Positions 1 through 7,282 of a DNA stretch of 8,080 bases are shown here, one piece after another. Made by a program: the position numbers and the translations under genes. The stretch is from Betaproteobacteria bacterium (GTDB lineage: Bacteria > Pseudomonadota > Gammaproteobacteria > Burkholderiales > Burkholderiaceae_C), in assembly GCA_009923345.1 (NCBI GenBank), contig RFTR01000090.1, positions 1 through 8,080 of the forward strand. Direction: 5' to 3'. The notes under the pieces are model-generated. The model saw only the letters and a list, made by a program, of their open reading frames with translations. It did not search any database and was not told the DNA's origin. How positions within the stretch are numbered: the first letter of the stretch is position 1; each line of letters begins with the position of its first letter.

Positions 1-615
1 TTTCAGTCGGGCTACTTTGGCGTCAAACACAACGATGCATGGATCGATGAGCTACTCGACAGCTTAGGTCTCAGTGACAAAGCCAACCACAATATGCGCC
101 AACTCTCTGGCGGTATGAAGCGTCGTATGTTGGTGGCGCAAGCGCTGGTGCACAAACCGCCTGTGATTGTTTTAGACGAACCCACTGCTGGAGTAGATGT
201 TGAGTTGCGACAAACCTTGTGGCAATTCATCGCCAAGCTCAACAAGCTCGGCCACACCGTGTTGTTGACGACCCATTACTTGGAAGAAGCAGAAGCTTTA
301 TGCCAACGCATTGCCATGCTGAAAAACGGCAAAGTGGTGGCGCTCAACAGAACCGATGAATTGCTCAAAGCAGCTTCTAGCAATGTTTTGCGATTCAAGC
401 TCGATGCAAACCTGCCTCCTGCTTTGGCTGCCAAAGCGCGAGTGACGGGTCGCATCGTGCAGTTACCTGCCCATGACGCGATCGAAATTGAGCGTCACTT
501 GGCTGATTTACGCCAAGCTGGCTTGCATGCAGAAGATGTGGAAATACGCAAAGCTGATTTAGAAGATGTCTTTTTGGACGTGATGCAAGCCAGTAGCCCG
601 CAGGTGGCGCTATGA
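1..615 (+). CDS. ABC-2 type transporter ATP-binding protein, YadG-like (5' end outside window)
   Basis: Nucleotide-binding subunit that powers export by the membrane protein encoded next to it; it acts on the cytoplasmic face of the inner membrane. The frame is open from base 1, so the ATG at position 94 is internal. 204 residues are visible of a family usually near 300, and the Walker A and Q-loop segments lie upstream. Numbered from the window edge, the ABC signature LSGGMKRR is at residues 35-42, Walker B (VIVLDEP) at 55-61, the D-loop region (AGVD) at 63-66 and the H-loop histidine (TTHYLEE) at 92. The C-terminal tail of about 100 residues is typical of YadG-type exporters. The stop overlaps the permease start (ATGA), which implies translational coupling and a stoichiometric pair. 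The substrate is unknown: drug, lipid and polysaccharide export are all seen in this superfamily. Confidence 0.93.
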   Translation, partial: FQSGYFGVKHNDAWIDELLDSLGLSDKANHNMRQLSGGMKRRMLVAQALVHKPPVIVLDEPTAGVDVELRQTLWQFIAKLNKLGHTVLLTTHYLEEAEALCQRIAMLKNGKVVALNRTDELLKAASSNVLRFKLDANLPPALAAKARVTGRIVQLPAHDAIEIERHLADLRQAGLHAEDVEIRKADLEDVFLDVMQASSPQVAL

Positions 616-1391
616 CCGGTTGGCGTGCCCTGCTTTACAAAGAGGTGTTGCGGTTTTGGAAAGTAGGTTTCCAAACCGTGGCCGCGCCTGTGTTGACAGC
701 CGTGTTGTATCTGCTGATCTTTGGTCATGTGTTGGAAGAACATGTAACGGTCTACAACGGTGTGGGTTACACCGCATTCCTCATTCCTGGTTTGGTGATG
801 ATGAGCGTGTTGCAAAACGCTTTTGCCAATAGTTCGTCGTCCATGGTCCAAAGCAAGATCATGGGCAACTTGGTGTTTTTGTTGCTCACACCGCTGTCGC
901 ACTGGAGTTGGTTTTTTGCCTACACCTTATCAGCCGTGGTGCGCGGTATGGCGGTCGGCATGGGCGTGTTGCTGGCAACCGCCTTGTTTATCTGGCAGTC
1001 GCCGGGGCTTAATTTTTCTTTGGTGCCGCAAGAGCCATTATGGGCAATGGTGTTCGCTTTCTCAGGTGCGGCTTTGCTGGGCGCATTGGGATTGATCGCC
1101 GGTTTGTGGGCGGAGAAATTTGACCAAATGGCCGCTTTCCAAAACTTCATCATCATGCCGATGACGTTTTTGAGCGGGGTGTTTTATTCCATCCATTCGC
1201 TCCCAGATTTTTGGCAACGGGTGAGCCATCTCAATCCGTTTTTCTACATGATCGACGGTTTTCGTTATGGCTTCTTTGGACAAAGCGATGTCTCGCCCTG
1301 GTTGAGTTTGGGAGTGGTGTGGGTGAGCCTTGCGGTGGTCTCTGCCGTGGCCGTGCATTTACTGCGTATCGGTTTCAAGATTCGAGGTTAA
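612..1391 (+). CDS. ABC-2 type transporter permease, YadH-like
   Basis: Inner-membrane subunit of the exporter formed with the upstream ATPase. The 259 residues match the usual length of the family. About six hydrophobic segments can be seen, near residues 20-40, 54-74, 104-127, 142-166, 179-196 and 229-252. The N-terminus (ALLYKEVLRFWK) is the amphipathic interface helix common in ABC-2 permeases. The C-terminal part carries the strongest family signature, LPDFWQRVSHLNPFFYMIDG followed by FRYGFFG (residues 197-223), which closely resembles my recollection of E. coli YadH. The ATG overlaps the ATPase stop by 4 bp. The BolA gene follows after a single base. No substrate can be read from the sequence, and a specific role in envelope transport is only suggested by the neighbouring murA. 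Confidence 0.93.
   Translation: MTGWRALLYKEVLRFWKVGFQTVAAPVLTAVLYLLIFGHVLEEHVTVYNGVGYTAFLIPGLVMMSVLQNAFANSSSSMVQSKIMGNLVFLLLTPLSHWSWFFAYTLSAVVRGMAVGMGVLLATALFIWQSPGLNFSLVPQEPLWAMVFAFSGAALLGALGLIAGLWAEKFDQMAAFQNFIIMPMTFLSGVFYSIHSLPDFWQRVSHLNPFFYMIDGFRYGFFGQSDVSPWLSLGVVWVSLAVVSAVAVHLLRIGFKIRG
1384..1387 (+). promoter_or_regulatory. Ribosome binding site deciding the GTG start of the BolA-family gene
   Basis: GAGG lies 5 bases before the GTG at 1393 and is embedded in the last codons of the permease gene. It supports the GTG start over the in-frame ATG at 1330, which would add 21 unrelated residues and overlap the permease by more than 60 bp. Confidence 0.6.
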
Positions 1392-1392
1392 G

Positions 1393-1653
1393 GTGACTGC
1401 TCAAGAATTACAAGATCTCATCGGCGCAGGCCTGTCCTGTGCGCATTTGCACGTGCAAGGAGACGGCCGTCACTGGTATGCCACCCTAGTTTCGGCTGAA
1501 TTTGAAGGCAAACGTTTGATCCAGCGCCACCAGCGCGTCTACGCCACTTTGGGCAATCGCATGATGACCGACGAAGTCCATGCTTTGTCGATGCGCACCT
1601 ACAGCCCCGCTGAGTGGGAGAAGATGAGCGACGCTGAGAAGGCAGGCACGTAG
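1393..1653 (+). CDS. ibaG: BolA family protein, IbaG-like
   Basis: Small cytoplasmic BolA-fold protein. Relatives pair with monothiol glutaredoxins to bind [2Fe-2S] clusters, and E. coli IbaG is linked to acid resistance and iron-sulfur handling. From the GTG start the product has 86 residues, close to E. coli IbaG. The BolA pattern is clear: HVQGDGRHWYATLVS (residues 20-34) gives the beta hairpin, EFEGKRLIQRHQRVY (36-50) the conserved helix, and VHALSM (62-67) contains the near-invariant histidine, His63. The C-terminal TYSPAEW matches the IbaG ending TFTPAEW as I recall it. A BolA/IbaG gene directly upstream of murA is also the E. coli arrangement, which favours IbaG over BolA proper. Only 1 bp separates it from the permease and 2 bp from murA, so it is surely co-transcribed. 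Confidence 0.88.
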   Translation: MTAQELQDLIGAGLSCAHLHVQGDGRHWYATLVSAEFEGKRLIQRHQRVYATLGNRMMTDEVHALSMRTYSPAEWEKMSDAEKAGT

Positions 1654-1655
1654 GC

Positions 1656-2933
1656 ATGGACAAACTCCTGATACGTGGTGGTAATGCTTTGCAAGGCGAG
1701 GTGCTGATTTCTGGTGCCAAAAACGCGGCCTTGCCAGAACTGTGCGCAGCCTTGTTGACTGACCAGCCCGTCACCCTTGCCAATGTGCCGCATTTGCATG
1801 ATGTAGCCACCATGCTCAAACTCATCCGCAATATGGGGGTGATGGCAGACCGCCAAGACGACGGCAGCGTTGTCTTGAATGCAGGCACTTTGACAAATCC
1901 TGAAGCGCCGTATGAGTTGGTCAAAACCATGCGCGCCTCTGTCTTGGCACTCGGTCCATTGCTTGCGCGTTTTGGCCACGCGAAAGTGTCTTTGCCCGGC
2001 GGGTGTGCGATTGGGTCACGTCCTGTGGACCAGCACATCAAAGGTCTGCAAGCCATGGGTGCAGTCATTGACGTCGAACACGGCTACATGCTGGCGCGTT
2101 TGAAAGACGGCCGCACGCGTTTGCATGGTGCGCGTATTGCCACCGACATGGTGACGGTTACTGGCACCGAAAACTTTCTAATGGCTGCCGCCTTGGCAGA
2201 TGGCGAAACCATTTTGGAAAACGCTGCCCAAGAGCCTGAAATCCCAGACTTGGCCGAAATGCTGATTGCCATGGGCGCCAAGATTGAAGGCCACGGCACC
2301 AGCCGTATTCGTATCCAAGGTGTGGAAAAACTGCACGGCTGTAACCACCGCGTCGTGGCGGATCGCATCGAAGCTGGAACATTTTTATGTGCCGTGGCTG
2401 CCACTGGCGGCGACGTATTTTTGCGCCATGCCCGTGGCGACCACCTTAACGCAGTGATCGATAAATTGCGCGACGCGGGCGCGACGGTGGATGTGCAAGC
2501 AGAGGGTATTCGCGTGCTCAGCAACGCACCTGCATATGGCCACTTAAAAGCGCAAAACTTTCGCACCACCGAATACCCAGGCTTTCCTACCGATATGCAA
2601 GCGCAGTTCATGACGCTCAACGCCATCTCGCAAGGTGCATCTAAAGTGACCGAGACAATTTTTGAAAACCGCTTCATGCATGTCAATGAGTTGGTGCGTT
2701 TGGGCGCCAAAATCCAAATCGAAGGCAAAGTTGCTATGGTTGAAGGTGTGCCGCAACTCTCTGGTGCCACTGTCATGGCGACCGACTTGCGTGCATCGGC
2801 TTCTCTGGTGATGGCAGGTCTGGTCGCACAAGGTGAGACCGTGGTCGATCGCATTTATCACTTAGACCGCGGCTACGACAAAATGGAAGCCAAACTGCGC
2901 GCGATCGGCGCGGACATTGAAAGAGTGAAATGA
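1656..2933 (+). CDS. murA: UDP-N-acetylglucosamine 1-carboxyvinyltransferase (MurA)
   Basis: Cytoplasmic enzyme that transfers enolpyruvate from PEP to UDP-GlcNAc, the first committed step of peptidoglycan synthesis and the fosfomycin target. The 425 residues form the inverted alpha/beta repeat fold and fit the family length (about 419 in E. coli). The key residues are present: Lys22-Asn23 in GAKNAALP, Arg93 in KTMRAS, catalytic Cys117 in LPGGCAIGSRP, the general-base Asp313 in PGFPTDMQAQF, and Arg405 in YHLDRGYDKME. Having Cys rather than Asp at the active site predicts ordinary fosfomycin sensitivity at the target. The start is the canonical MDKLLIRGG. A usable Shine-Dalgarno sequence is weak: AGAAGG at 1637-1642 is 13 bases away, so translation may depend on coupling to the gene upstream. 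Its stop overlaps the hisG start. Confidence 0.98.
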   Translation: MDKLLIRGGNALQGEVLISGAKNAALPELCAALLTDQPVTLANVPHLHDVATMLKLIRNMGVMADRQDDGSVVLNAGTLTNPEAPYELVKTMRASVLALGPLLARFGHAKVSLPGGCAIGSRPVDQHIKGLQAMGAVIDVEHGYMLARLKDGRTRLHGARIATDMVTVTGTENFLMAAALADGETILENAAQEPEIPDLAEMLIAMGAKIEGHGTSRIRIQGVEKLHGCNHRVVADRIEAGTFLCAVAATGGDVFLRHARGDHLNAVIDKLRDAGATVDVQAEGIRVLSNAPAYGHLKAQNFRTTEYPGFPTDMQAQFMTLNAISQGASKVTETIFENRFMHVNELVRLGAKIQIEGKVAMVEGVPQLSGATVMATDLRASASLVMAGLVAQGETVVDRIYHLDRGYDKMEAKLRAIGADIERVK

Positions 2934-3592
2934 CGGCCACTTTGACCTTGGCGCTCTCCAAAGGACGCATCTTCGACGAAACCTTGCCATTACTGCTTTC
3001 AGCGGGCATTGAGGTGCTCGAAGACCCAGAGACCTCACGTAAATTAATTTTGCCTACCAATCAAGCGCAACTCCGTGTAGTTTTGGTACGTGCTTCTGAT
3101 GTGCCCACCTATGTGCAATACGGAGGCGCCGATTTAGGCGTGACCGGGCTTGACACTTTGATCGAGCACGGTGGCGATTGGGCGGGCAGTGGCACCGGCC
3201 TCTACCAACCCCTCGATTTAAAAATTGCCAAATGCCGCATGAGCGTGGCAGTGCATGCAGACTTTGACTATGTGGGTAAGGTCAAGCAAGGCGCACGTTT
3301 AAAAGTAGCCACCAAATACACCACGATTGCGCGCGACTTCTTTGCTAGCAAAGGCGTCCATGTGGACATGGTGAAGTTGTACGGATCTATGGAATTGGCG
3401 CCTTTGACGGGTTTGGCCGATGCTATCGTCGACTTGGTCTCGACGGGCAATACGCTTAAAGCCAACCACTTGGTGGAAGTGGAGCGCATCATGGACATCA
3501 GCTCGCGTTTGGTGGTGAATCAAGCCTCTCTCAAAATGAAGCAAGCGCAGATCCGCCCCATCATTGACGCTTTTGCAAAGGCACTGGCCTGA
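2930..3592 (+). CDS. hisG: ATP phosphoribosyltransferase, short form catalytic subunit (HisG)
   Basis: Step 1 of histidine biosynthesis: ATP plus PRPP gives phosphoribosyl-ATP. The 220-residue product is the short HisG form, which lacks the C-terminal ACT-like regulatory domain of the roughly 300-residue long form. Short HisG works as a hetero-octamer with HisZ, a histidyl-tRNA synthetase paralogue that supplies histidine feedback; hisZ is not in this window. Visible motifs are ALSKGRIFDETLPLL (residues 8-22), GADLGVTGLD (66-75) and the PRPP-binding loop DAIVDLVSTGNTLKAN (164-179). The ATG overlaps the murA stop by 4 bp, with a purine-rich AAGAG four bases upstream. The overlap leaves no leader peptide or attenuator in front of the his genes. 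Regulation is therefore likely at the enzyme level (HisZ) or at a promoter well upstream (inference). Confidence 0.97.
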   Translation: MTATLTLALSKGRIFDETLPLLLSAGIEVLEDPETSRKLILPTNQAQLRVVLVRASDVPTYVQYGGADLGVTGLDTLIEHGGDWAGSGTGLYQPLDLKIAKCRMSVAVHADFDYVGKVKQGARLKVATKYTTIARDFFASKGVHVDMVKLYGSMELAPLTGLADAIVDLVSTGNTLKANHLVEVERIMDISSRLVVNQASLKMKQAQIRPIIDAFAKALA

Positions 3593-3594
3593 AA

Positions 3595-4914
3595 ATGCCT
3601 AAGCCGCTTCGCCTCTCAACTGCAAGCCCTAACTTTGAAGCCGACTTCAAAGCGCGTTTGCATTGGTCGGCCGATACCGATGCGGCAATCGAGCAACGCG
3701 TGGCAGACATCTTGGCGGATGTGAAGTTGCGTGGCGACGCTGCCGTCATGGAATACACCGAGCGCTTTGATGGCTTGAAAGCCGCCGACATGGCCGCTTT
3801 GGAGATGACCCAAGGGGAACTCAAAGTCGCGTTCGACGGCTTGCCCGCTGTGCAACGCACTGCCTTAGAAGCTGCGGCCGCGCGCGTGCGCAGCTACCAC
3901 GAGGCGCAGAAAAAAGCCAGTGGCGAGAGTTGGACCTACCGCGATGCGGACGGCACTTTGTTGGGACAAAAAGTCACACCACTCGACCGCGTGGGCATCT
4001 ATGTGCCTGGTGGCAAGGCCGCTTACCCCTCCAGCGTCTTGATGAATGCCATTCCAGCCCATGTGGCGGGCGTGCAAGACATCATCATGGTCGTGCCAAC
4101 GCCGCATAGCGAAAAAAATGCATTGGTGTTGGCTGCAGCTTATGTGGCAGGCGTCAGTCGCGCATTCACCATCGGTGGCGCGCAAGCTGTGGCCGCCTTG
4201 GCCTACGGCACGCAAACCATTCCAGCCGTTGACAAAATCACTGGCCCTGGCAACGCTTATGTTGCTGCCGCCAAGCGCCGTGTGTTTGGTACGGTGGGCA
4301 TCGACATGATTGCCGGCCCAAGCGAAATTTTGGTGTTGGCCGATGGCACAACACCACCTGACTGGGTGGCTATGGATTTATTCAGCCAAGCCGAACACGA
4401 CGAACTCGCGCAAAGTGTGTTGTTGTGCCCTGATGCTGGCTTTATCGATCAAGTGCAAGCGGCGATGGAAAAACTTCTGCCCCAAATGCCGCGCCGTGAA
4501 ATCATTGCCAAGTCTCTCAACGGCCGTGGCGTATTGATCCACACACGCAACATGGAAGAAGCGTGTGAGATCAGCAACCGCATTGCCCCCGAACATTTAG
4601 AAGTGTCTAGCCAAGACCCGCACCGATGGGAACCTTTGTTGCGCCACGCAGGCGCGATTTTCTTGGGCGCTTTCACCAGTGAGAGTTTGGGCGACTATTG
4701 CGCGGGCCCCAACCATGTTTTGCCAACTAGCGGCACAGCGCGTTTCAGCTCGCCTTTGGGTGTGTATGACTTTCAAAAACGCAGCAGCCTGATTGAAGTC
4801 AGCAGCAAGGGCGCACAAACCCTTGGTCAAATTGCGTCAGTACTGGCGTATGGAGAAGGCCTGCAAGCCCACGCGATGGCAGCAGAAATGCGCATGCAGA
4901 AAGACGCGCCATGA
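3595..4914 (+). CDS. hisD: Histidinol dehydrogenase (HisD)
   Basis: Zinc- and NAD-dependent cytoplasmic enzyme for the last two steps of the pathway, L-histidinol to L-histidinal to L-histidine. The 439 residues are the normal length. All expected active-site residues are visible: zinc ligands Gln265 and His268 in DLFSQAEHDE, Asp367 in ESLGDYCAGPNH, and His426 in EGLQAHAMA, plus the catalytic pair Glu333-His334 in APEHLEV. The assignments are by analogy to E. coli Gln259, His262, Asp360, His419, Glu326 and His327. Other family blocks are VGIYVPGGKAAYPSS (133-147), TGPGNAYVAAAK (217-228) and AGPSEILVLAD (240-250). It starts 2 bp after hisG, with AAAGG at 3577-3581 as a rather distant ribosome site. 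It ends in a 4-bp overlap with hisC. Confidence 0.98.
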   Translation: MPKPLRLSTASPNFEADFKARLHWSADTDAAIEQRVADILADVKLRGDAAVMEYTERFDGLKAADMAALEMTQGELKVAFDGLPAVQRTALEAAAARVRSYHEAQKKASGESWTYRDADGTLLGQKVTPLDRVGIYVPGGKAAYPSSVLMNAIPAHVAGVQDIIMVVPTPHSEKNALVLAAAYVAGVSRAFTIGGAQAVAALAYGTQTIPAVDKITGPGNAYVAAAKRRVFGTVGIDMIAGPSEILVLADGTTPPDWVAMDLFSQAEHDELAQSVLLCPDAGFIDQVQAAMEKLLPQMPRREIIAKSLNGRGVLIHTRNMEEACEISNRIAPEHLEVSSQDPHRWEPLLRHAGAIFLGAFTSESLGDYCAGPNHVLPTSGTARFSSPLGVYDFQKRSSLIEVSSKGAQTLGQIASVLAYGEGLQAHAMAAEMRMQKDAP

Positions 4915-6011
4915 CCACGCCTATGCGTTTTATCCGTCAAGATGTGCAATCGATGCACGCTTATGCGATCCAACATTCCGATGGCATGGTCAAGCTAGAT
5001 GCGATGGAAAACCCGTTTTCTTTAAGCACAGAGTTGCAAGCCGAATTAGGCCAACGCTTAGGCGCACTGGCGATTAACCGCTACCCCGGATCGCGCATCG
5101 ACGATTTGCGTGCGGCTTTGTCGCGCTACGTAGATTTACCCCAAGGCTATGGCTTGATGTTGGGTAATGGTTCTGACGAGTTGATCTCGCTGTTAGCCAT
5201 GGTTTGCGCCGTGCCCGGCGCCAAAGTGTTATCGCCAGAACCCGGTTTTGTGATGTACGCCATGAGCGCCAAGTTGCAAGGCCTGCCTTTTGTCGGCGTG
5301 CCCTTGACGGCAGACTTTGCGTTGGACGAGCACGCCATGTCTGCTGCGATCGCGCAACACGAACCCGCCATCGTCTACATCGCCTATCCCAACAATCCGA
5401 CAGCAAATTTGTGGGACACCCAAGTCATCCGCCGTTTGATTGGCCAAGTCAGTGCCTATGGTGGTTTGGTGGTGATGGACGAGGCGTACCAGCCCTTCTC
5501 TAGCTTGAGTTGGTTAGATGAAATTCGCCGAGATCCCGCAAGCAATTCGCATGTGCTGCTGATGCGCACACTTTCCAAATTTGGTTTGGCTGGCGCGCGT
5601 TTGGGCTATATGTTGGCGCCGATCGCATTGTTAAATGAAGTCGACAAACTGCGCCCACCTTACAACGTCAGCGTCCTCAATGCCGAGTGCGCCTTGTTCG
5701 CCCTAGAGCATGCCGATGTTTTTGCTGCGCAAGCCAAAACTGTCTGCGAAGAACGCACAGCCCTGATCCAAGCCCTGCAAGCCATGCCAGGCGTGACACC
5801 TTTCCCCAGCGACGCCAATATGATGCTGGCGCGTTTTGAGGGCGAGCCCGATACAGCCTCCCGTGTGTTCGAGTCACTCAAGGCGCAAAAAGTCTTGGTC
5901 AAAAACGTTTCTAAAATGCATCCATTGCTGACTAACTGTTTGCGTTTGACCATTGGTACACCCAAAGAAAACCAACAATTACTTGCTGCATTAGCAGTTG
6001 CACTGAAATAA
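4911..6011 (+). CDS. hisC: Histidinol-phosphate aminotransferase (HisC)
   Basis: PLP-dependent class I/II aminotransferase for step 7, imidazole-acetol phosphate plus glutamate to L-histidinol phosphate. The 366 residues are typical. The N-terminal KLDAMENPFSL block (28-38) is the family substrate-side motif. GNGSDE (85-90) contacts the PLP phosphate, YPNNPTAN (159-166) holds the ring-binding Asn, and VVMDEAY (187-193) contains Asp190, which pairs with the pyridine nitrogen. Lys223 in RTLSKFGLAGARLGY forms the Schiff base, and Arg345 in CLRLTIGT binds the substrate carboxylate. Assignments follow the general aminotransferase pattern. The start at 4911 is preferred over Met5 because it forms the ATGA overlap with hisD. 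The tyrosine and phenylalanine aminotransferase paralogues share this fold, but the operon context settles the role. Confidence 0.96.
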   Translation: MTTPMRFIRQDVQSMHAYAIQHSDGMVKLDAMENPFSLSTELQAELGQRLGALAINRYPGSRIDDLRAALSRYVDLPQGYGLMLGNGSDELISLLAMVCAVPGAKVLSPEPGFVMYAMSAKLQGLPFVGVPLTADFALDEHAMSAAIAQHEPAIVYIAYPNNPTANLWDTQVIRRLIGQVSAYGGLVVMDEAYQPFSSLSWLDEIRRDPASNSHVLLMRTLSKFGLAGARLGYMLAPIALLNEVDKLRPPYNVSVLNAECALFALEHADVFAAQAKTVCEERTALIQALQAMPGVTPFPSDANMMLARFEGEPDTASRVFESLKAQKVLVKNVSKMHPLLTNCLRLTIGTPKENQQLLAALAVALK

Positions 6012-6029
6012 AACCTCGAAAGCCACCAT

Positions 6030-6623
6030 ATGACCGCTCGCATTGCCGAAGTCAGCCGTAAAACGGCCGAGACCCACATCACTGTCAAGGTCAATCTGGA
6101 CGGCACGGGCGTGTCCAAACTGTCGACTGGCATTGGTTTTTTTGACCACATGCTCGACCAAATTGCGCGCCACGGCTTGATCGATTTAGAGATCCACGCC
6201 ACGGGCGATTTGCACATCGACGGACACCATACTGTGGAAGACGTCGGTATCACTTTGGGCCAAGCCGTGGCCAAAGCGATTGGCGATAAAAAAGGCATCA
6301 CCCGTTACGGTCACGCATATGTGCCTTTGGACGAAGCCCTAAGCCGCGTCGTGGTCGACTTTTCAGGTCGTCCTGGTTTGATCATGCACGTTCCCTTCAA
6401 GGCCGGCATGATCGGCGAGTTCGACAGCCAGTTGGCTTACGAGTTTTTCCAAGGTTTTGTGAACCATGCCTTGGTGACATTGCACATTGACAACTTGCGC
6501 GGTGAAAACGCTCACCACCAAGCCGAAACTGTTTTCAAAGCCTTTGCCCGCGCCTTGCGTGCTGCACTGACACCGGACCCCCGTTCGGCGGGCGTCATTC
6601 CTTCGACCAAAGGATCTCTTTGA
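6030..6623 (+). CDS. hisB: Imidazoleglycerol-phosphate dehydratase (HisB)
   Basis: Manganese-dependent enzyme for step 6, imidazole glycerol phosphate to imidazole acetol phosphate. It forms a 24-mer in the cytoplasm. The 197 residues correspond to a monofunctional dehydratase. The histidinol-phosphatase domain fused to HisB in enteric bacteria is absent, so that step must be encoded elsewhere. Metal-binding motifs are GFFDHMLDQIARHG (36-49), the first GHHTVED (65-71), GHAYVPLDEALSR (94-106), FVNHALVTLH (143-152) and the second AHHQAE (161-166). The protein ends with the family signature PSTKGSL. It lies 18 bp after hisC, the widest gap in the window, with GAAAG at 6018-6022 seven bases before the ATG. 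Its stop overlaps the hisH start. Confidence 0.97.
   Translation: MTARIAEVSRKTAETHITVKVNLDGTGVSKLSTGIGFFDHMLDQIARHGLIDLEIHATGDLHIDGHHTVEDVGITLGQAVAKAIGDKKGITRYGHAYVPLDEALSRVVVDFSGRPGLIMHVPFKAGMIGEFDSQLAYEFFQGFVNHALVTLHIDNLRGENAHHQAETVFKAFARALRAALTPDPRSAGVIPSTKGSL
6609..6614 (+). promoter_or_regulatory. Ribosome binding site deciding the TTG start of hisH
   Basis: AAAGGA sits 5 bases before the TTG at 6620, inside the last codons of hisB. Together with the TTGA stop-start overlap it supports TTG initiation over the first in-frame ATG (Met11, within DYGMGN), which would cut into the first beta strand of the enzyme. Confidence 0.65.
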
Positions 6624-7267
6624 ACACCATTGCGGTGGTTGATTACGGCATGGGTAATTTGCGCTCGGTGGCGCAAGCGGTGATCCATGCGGCATCTGTG
6701 GTGGACCAAGCTGAGGTGATCGTCACCTCCAACCCGCAGGTGGTGCGAGACGCCCACCGCGTGGTGTTGCCGGGACAAGGCGCGATGCCTGATTGCATGT
6801 CGGAACTCAAGGCCTCTGGATTGCTAGAAGCGGTGTTGGACGCAGCATCTAAAAAACCCCTGTTTGGCGTTTGCGTAGGCATGCAGATGTTGCTAGACCA
6901 CAGCGCCGAGGGCGATACCTCAGGATTGGGTTTGATTGCCGGGGAGGTCATCAAATTTGATTTGGCAGGCAGAACCCAAGCCGACGGCAGTCGCTTCAAA
7001 GTACCACAAATGGGTTGGAACCAAGTGGCTCCAACGCAACCCCATCCTTTGTGGGAAGGAGTACCTAGCAACAGTTACTTTTATTTTGTGCATAGCTTCT
7101 ACGCCAAACCTAAAAATGCAGCGCATATTGCCGCTGAAACCGACTATGGCGGACTTTTTGCGTGCGCAATAGCCAGGGACAACATTTTTGCGACACAATT
7201 TCACCCCGAAAAGAGCGCGGCGCATGGCTTGGCCTTGTACCGCAATTTCATCCACTGGAACCCTTGA
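6620..7267 (+). CDS. hisH: Imidazole glycerol phosphate synthase, glutaminase subunit (HisH)
   Basis: Class I glutamine amidotransferase that releases ammonia from glutamine and channels it to HisF for step 5, giving IGP and AICAR. The 215 residues are the normal length. The N-terminus IAVVDYGMGNLRSV is the family opening. PGQGAMPDCM (51-60) is the oxyanion-loop region. Nucleophile Cys85 lies in LFGVCVGMQMLL, and the His195/Glu197 pair in TQFHPEKSA completes the triad. GWNQV (132-136) is another conserved block. Translation starts at TTG and overlaps hisB by 4 bp with a good ribosome site. Its partner HisF is not in the window and does not directly follow hisA. HisH is inactive without HisF, so hisF must be nearby or elsewhere. 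Confidence 0.97.
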   Translation: MNTIAVVDYGMGNLRSVAQAVIHAASVVDQAEVIVTSNPQVVRDAHRVVLPGQGAMPDCMSELKASGLLEAVLDAASKKPLFGVCVGMQMLLDHSAEGDTSGLGLIAGEVIKFDLAGRTQADGSRFKVPQMGWNQVAPTQPHPLWEGVPSNSYFYFVHSFYAKPKNAAHIAAETDYGGLFACAIARDNIFATQFHPEKSAAHGLALYRNFIHWNP

Positions 7268-7282
7268 ACTCCACCCGCCATC

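Noticed and set aside
1330..1392. N-terminal extension of the BolA gene to the ATG at 1330
   Set aside because: The added residues (MRWSLPWPC and onward) lie in the coding sequence of the permease and do not resemble BolA; the GTG at 1393 has a ribosome site and gives the family length.
1418..2068. Minus-strand open frame of 216 codons across the BolA gene and murA
   Set aside because: It spans two genes whose plus-strand products carry conserved motifs, and it has no recognisable family character.
2084..2854. Long open frame of 256 codons on the minus strand inside murA
   Set aside because: It is wholly antisense to a clearly functional murA, and its translation shows no domain pattern; it is rich in Ser, Ala and Arg as expected from the complement of biased codons.
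5986..5997. Small inverted repeat CTGC-ATTA-GCAG near the end of hisC, considered as a terminator
   Set aside because: The stem is only 4 bp, lies within the coding sequence and has no T tract after it; hisB follows closely in the same operon.
5660..6301. Minus-strand open frame of 213 codons across the hisC-hisB junction
   Set aside because: It is antisense to two intact enzymes with no independent motif or ribosome site; it is explained by codon bias.
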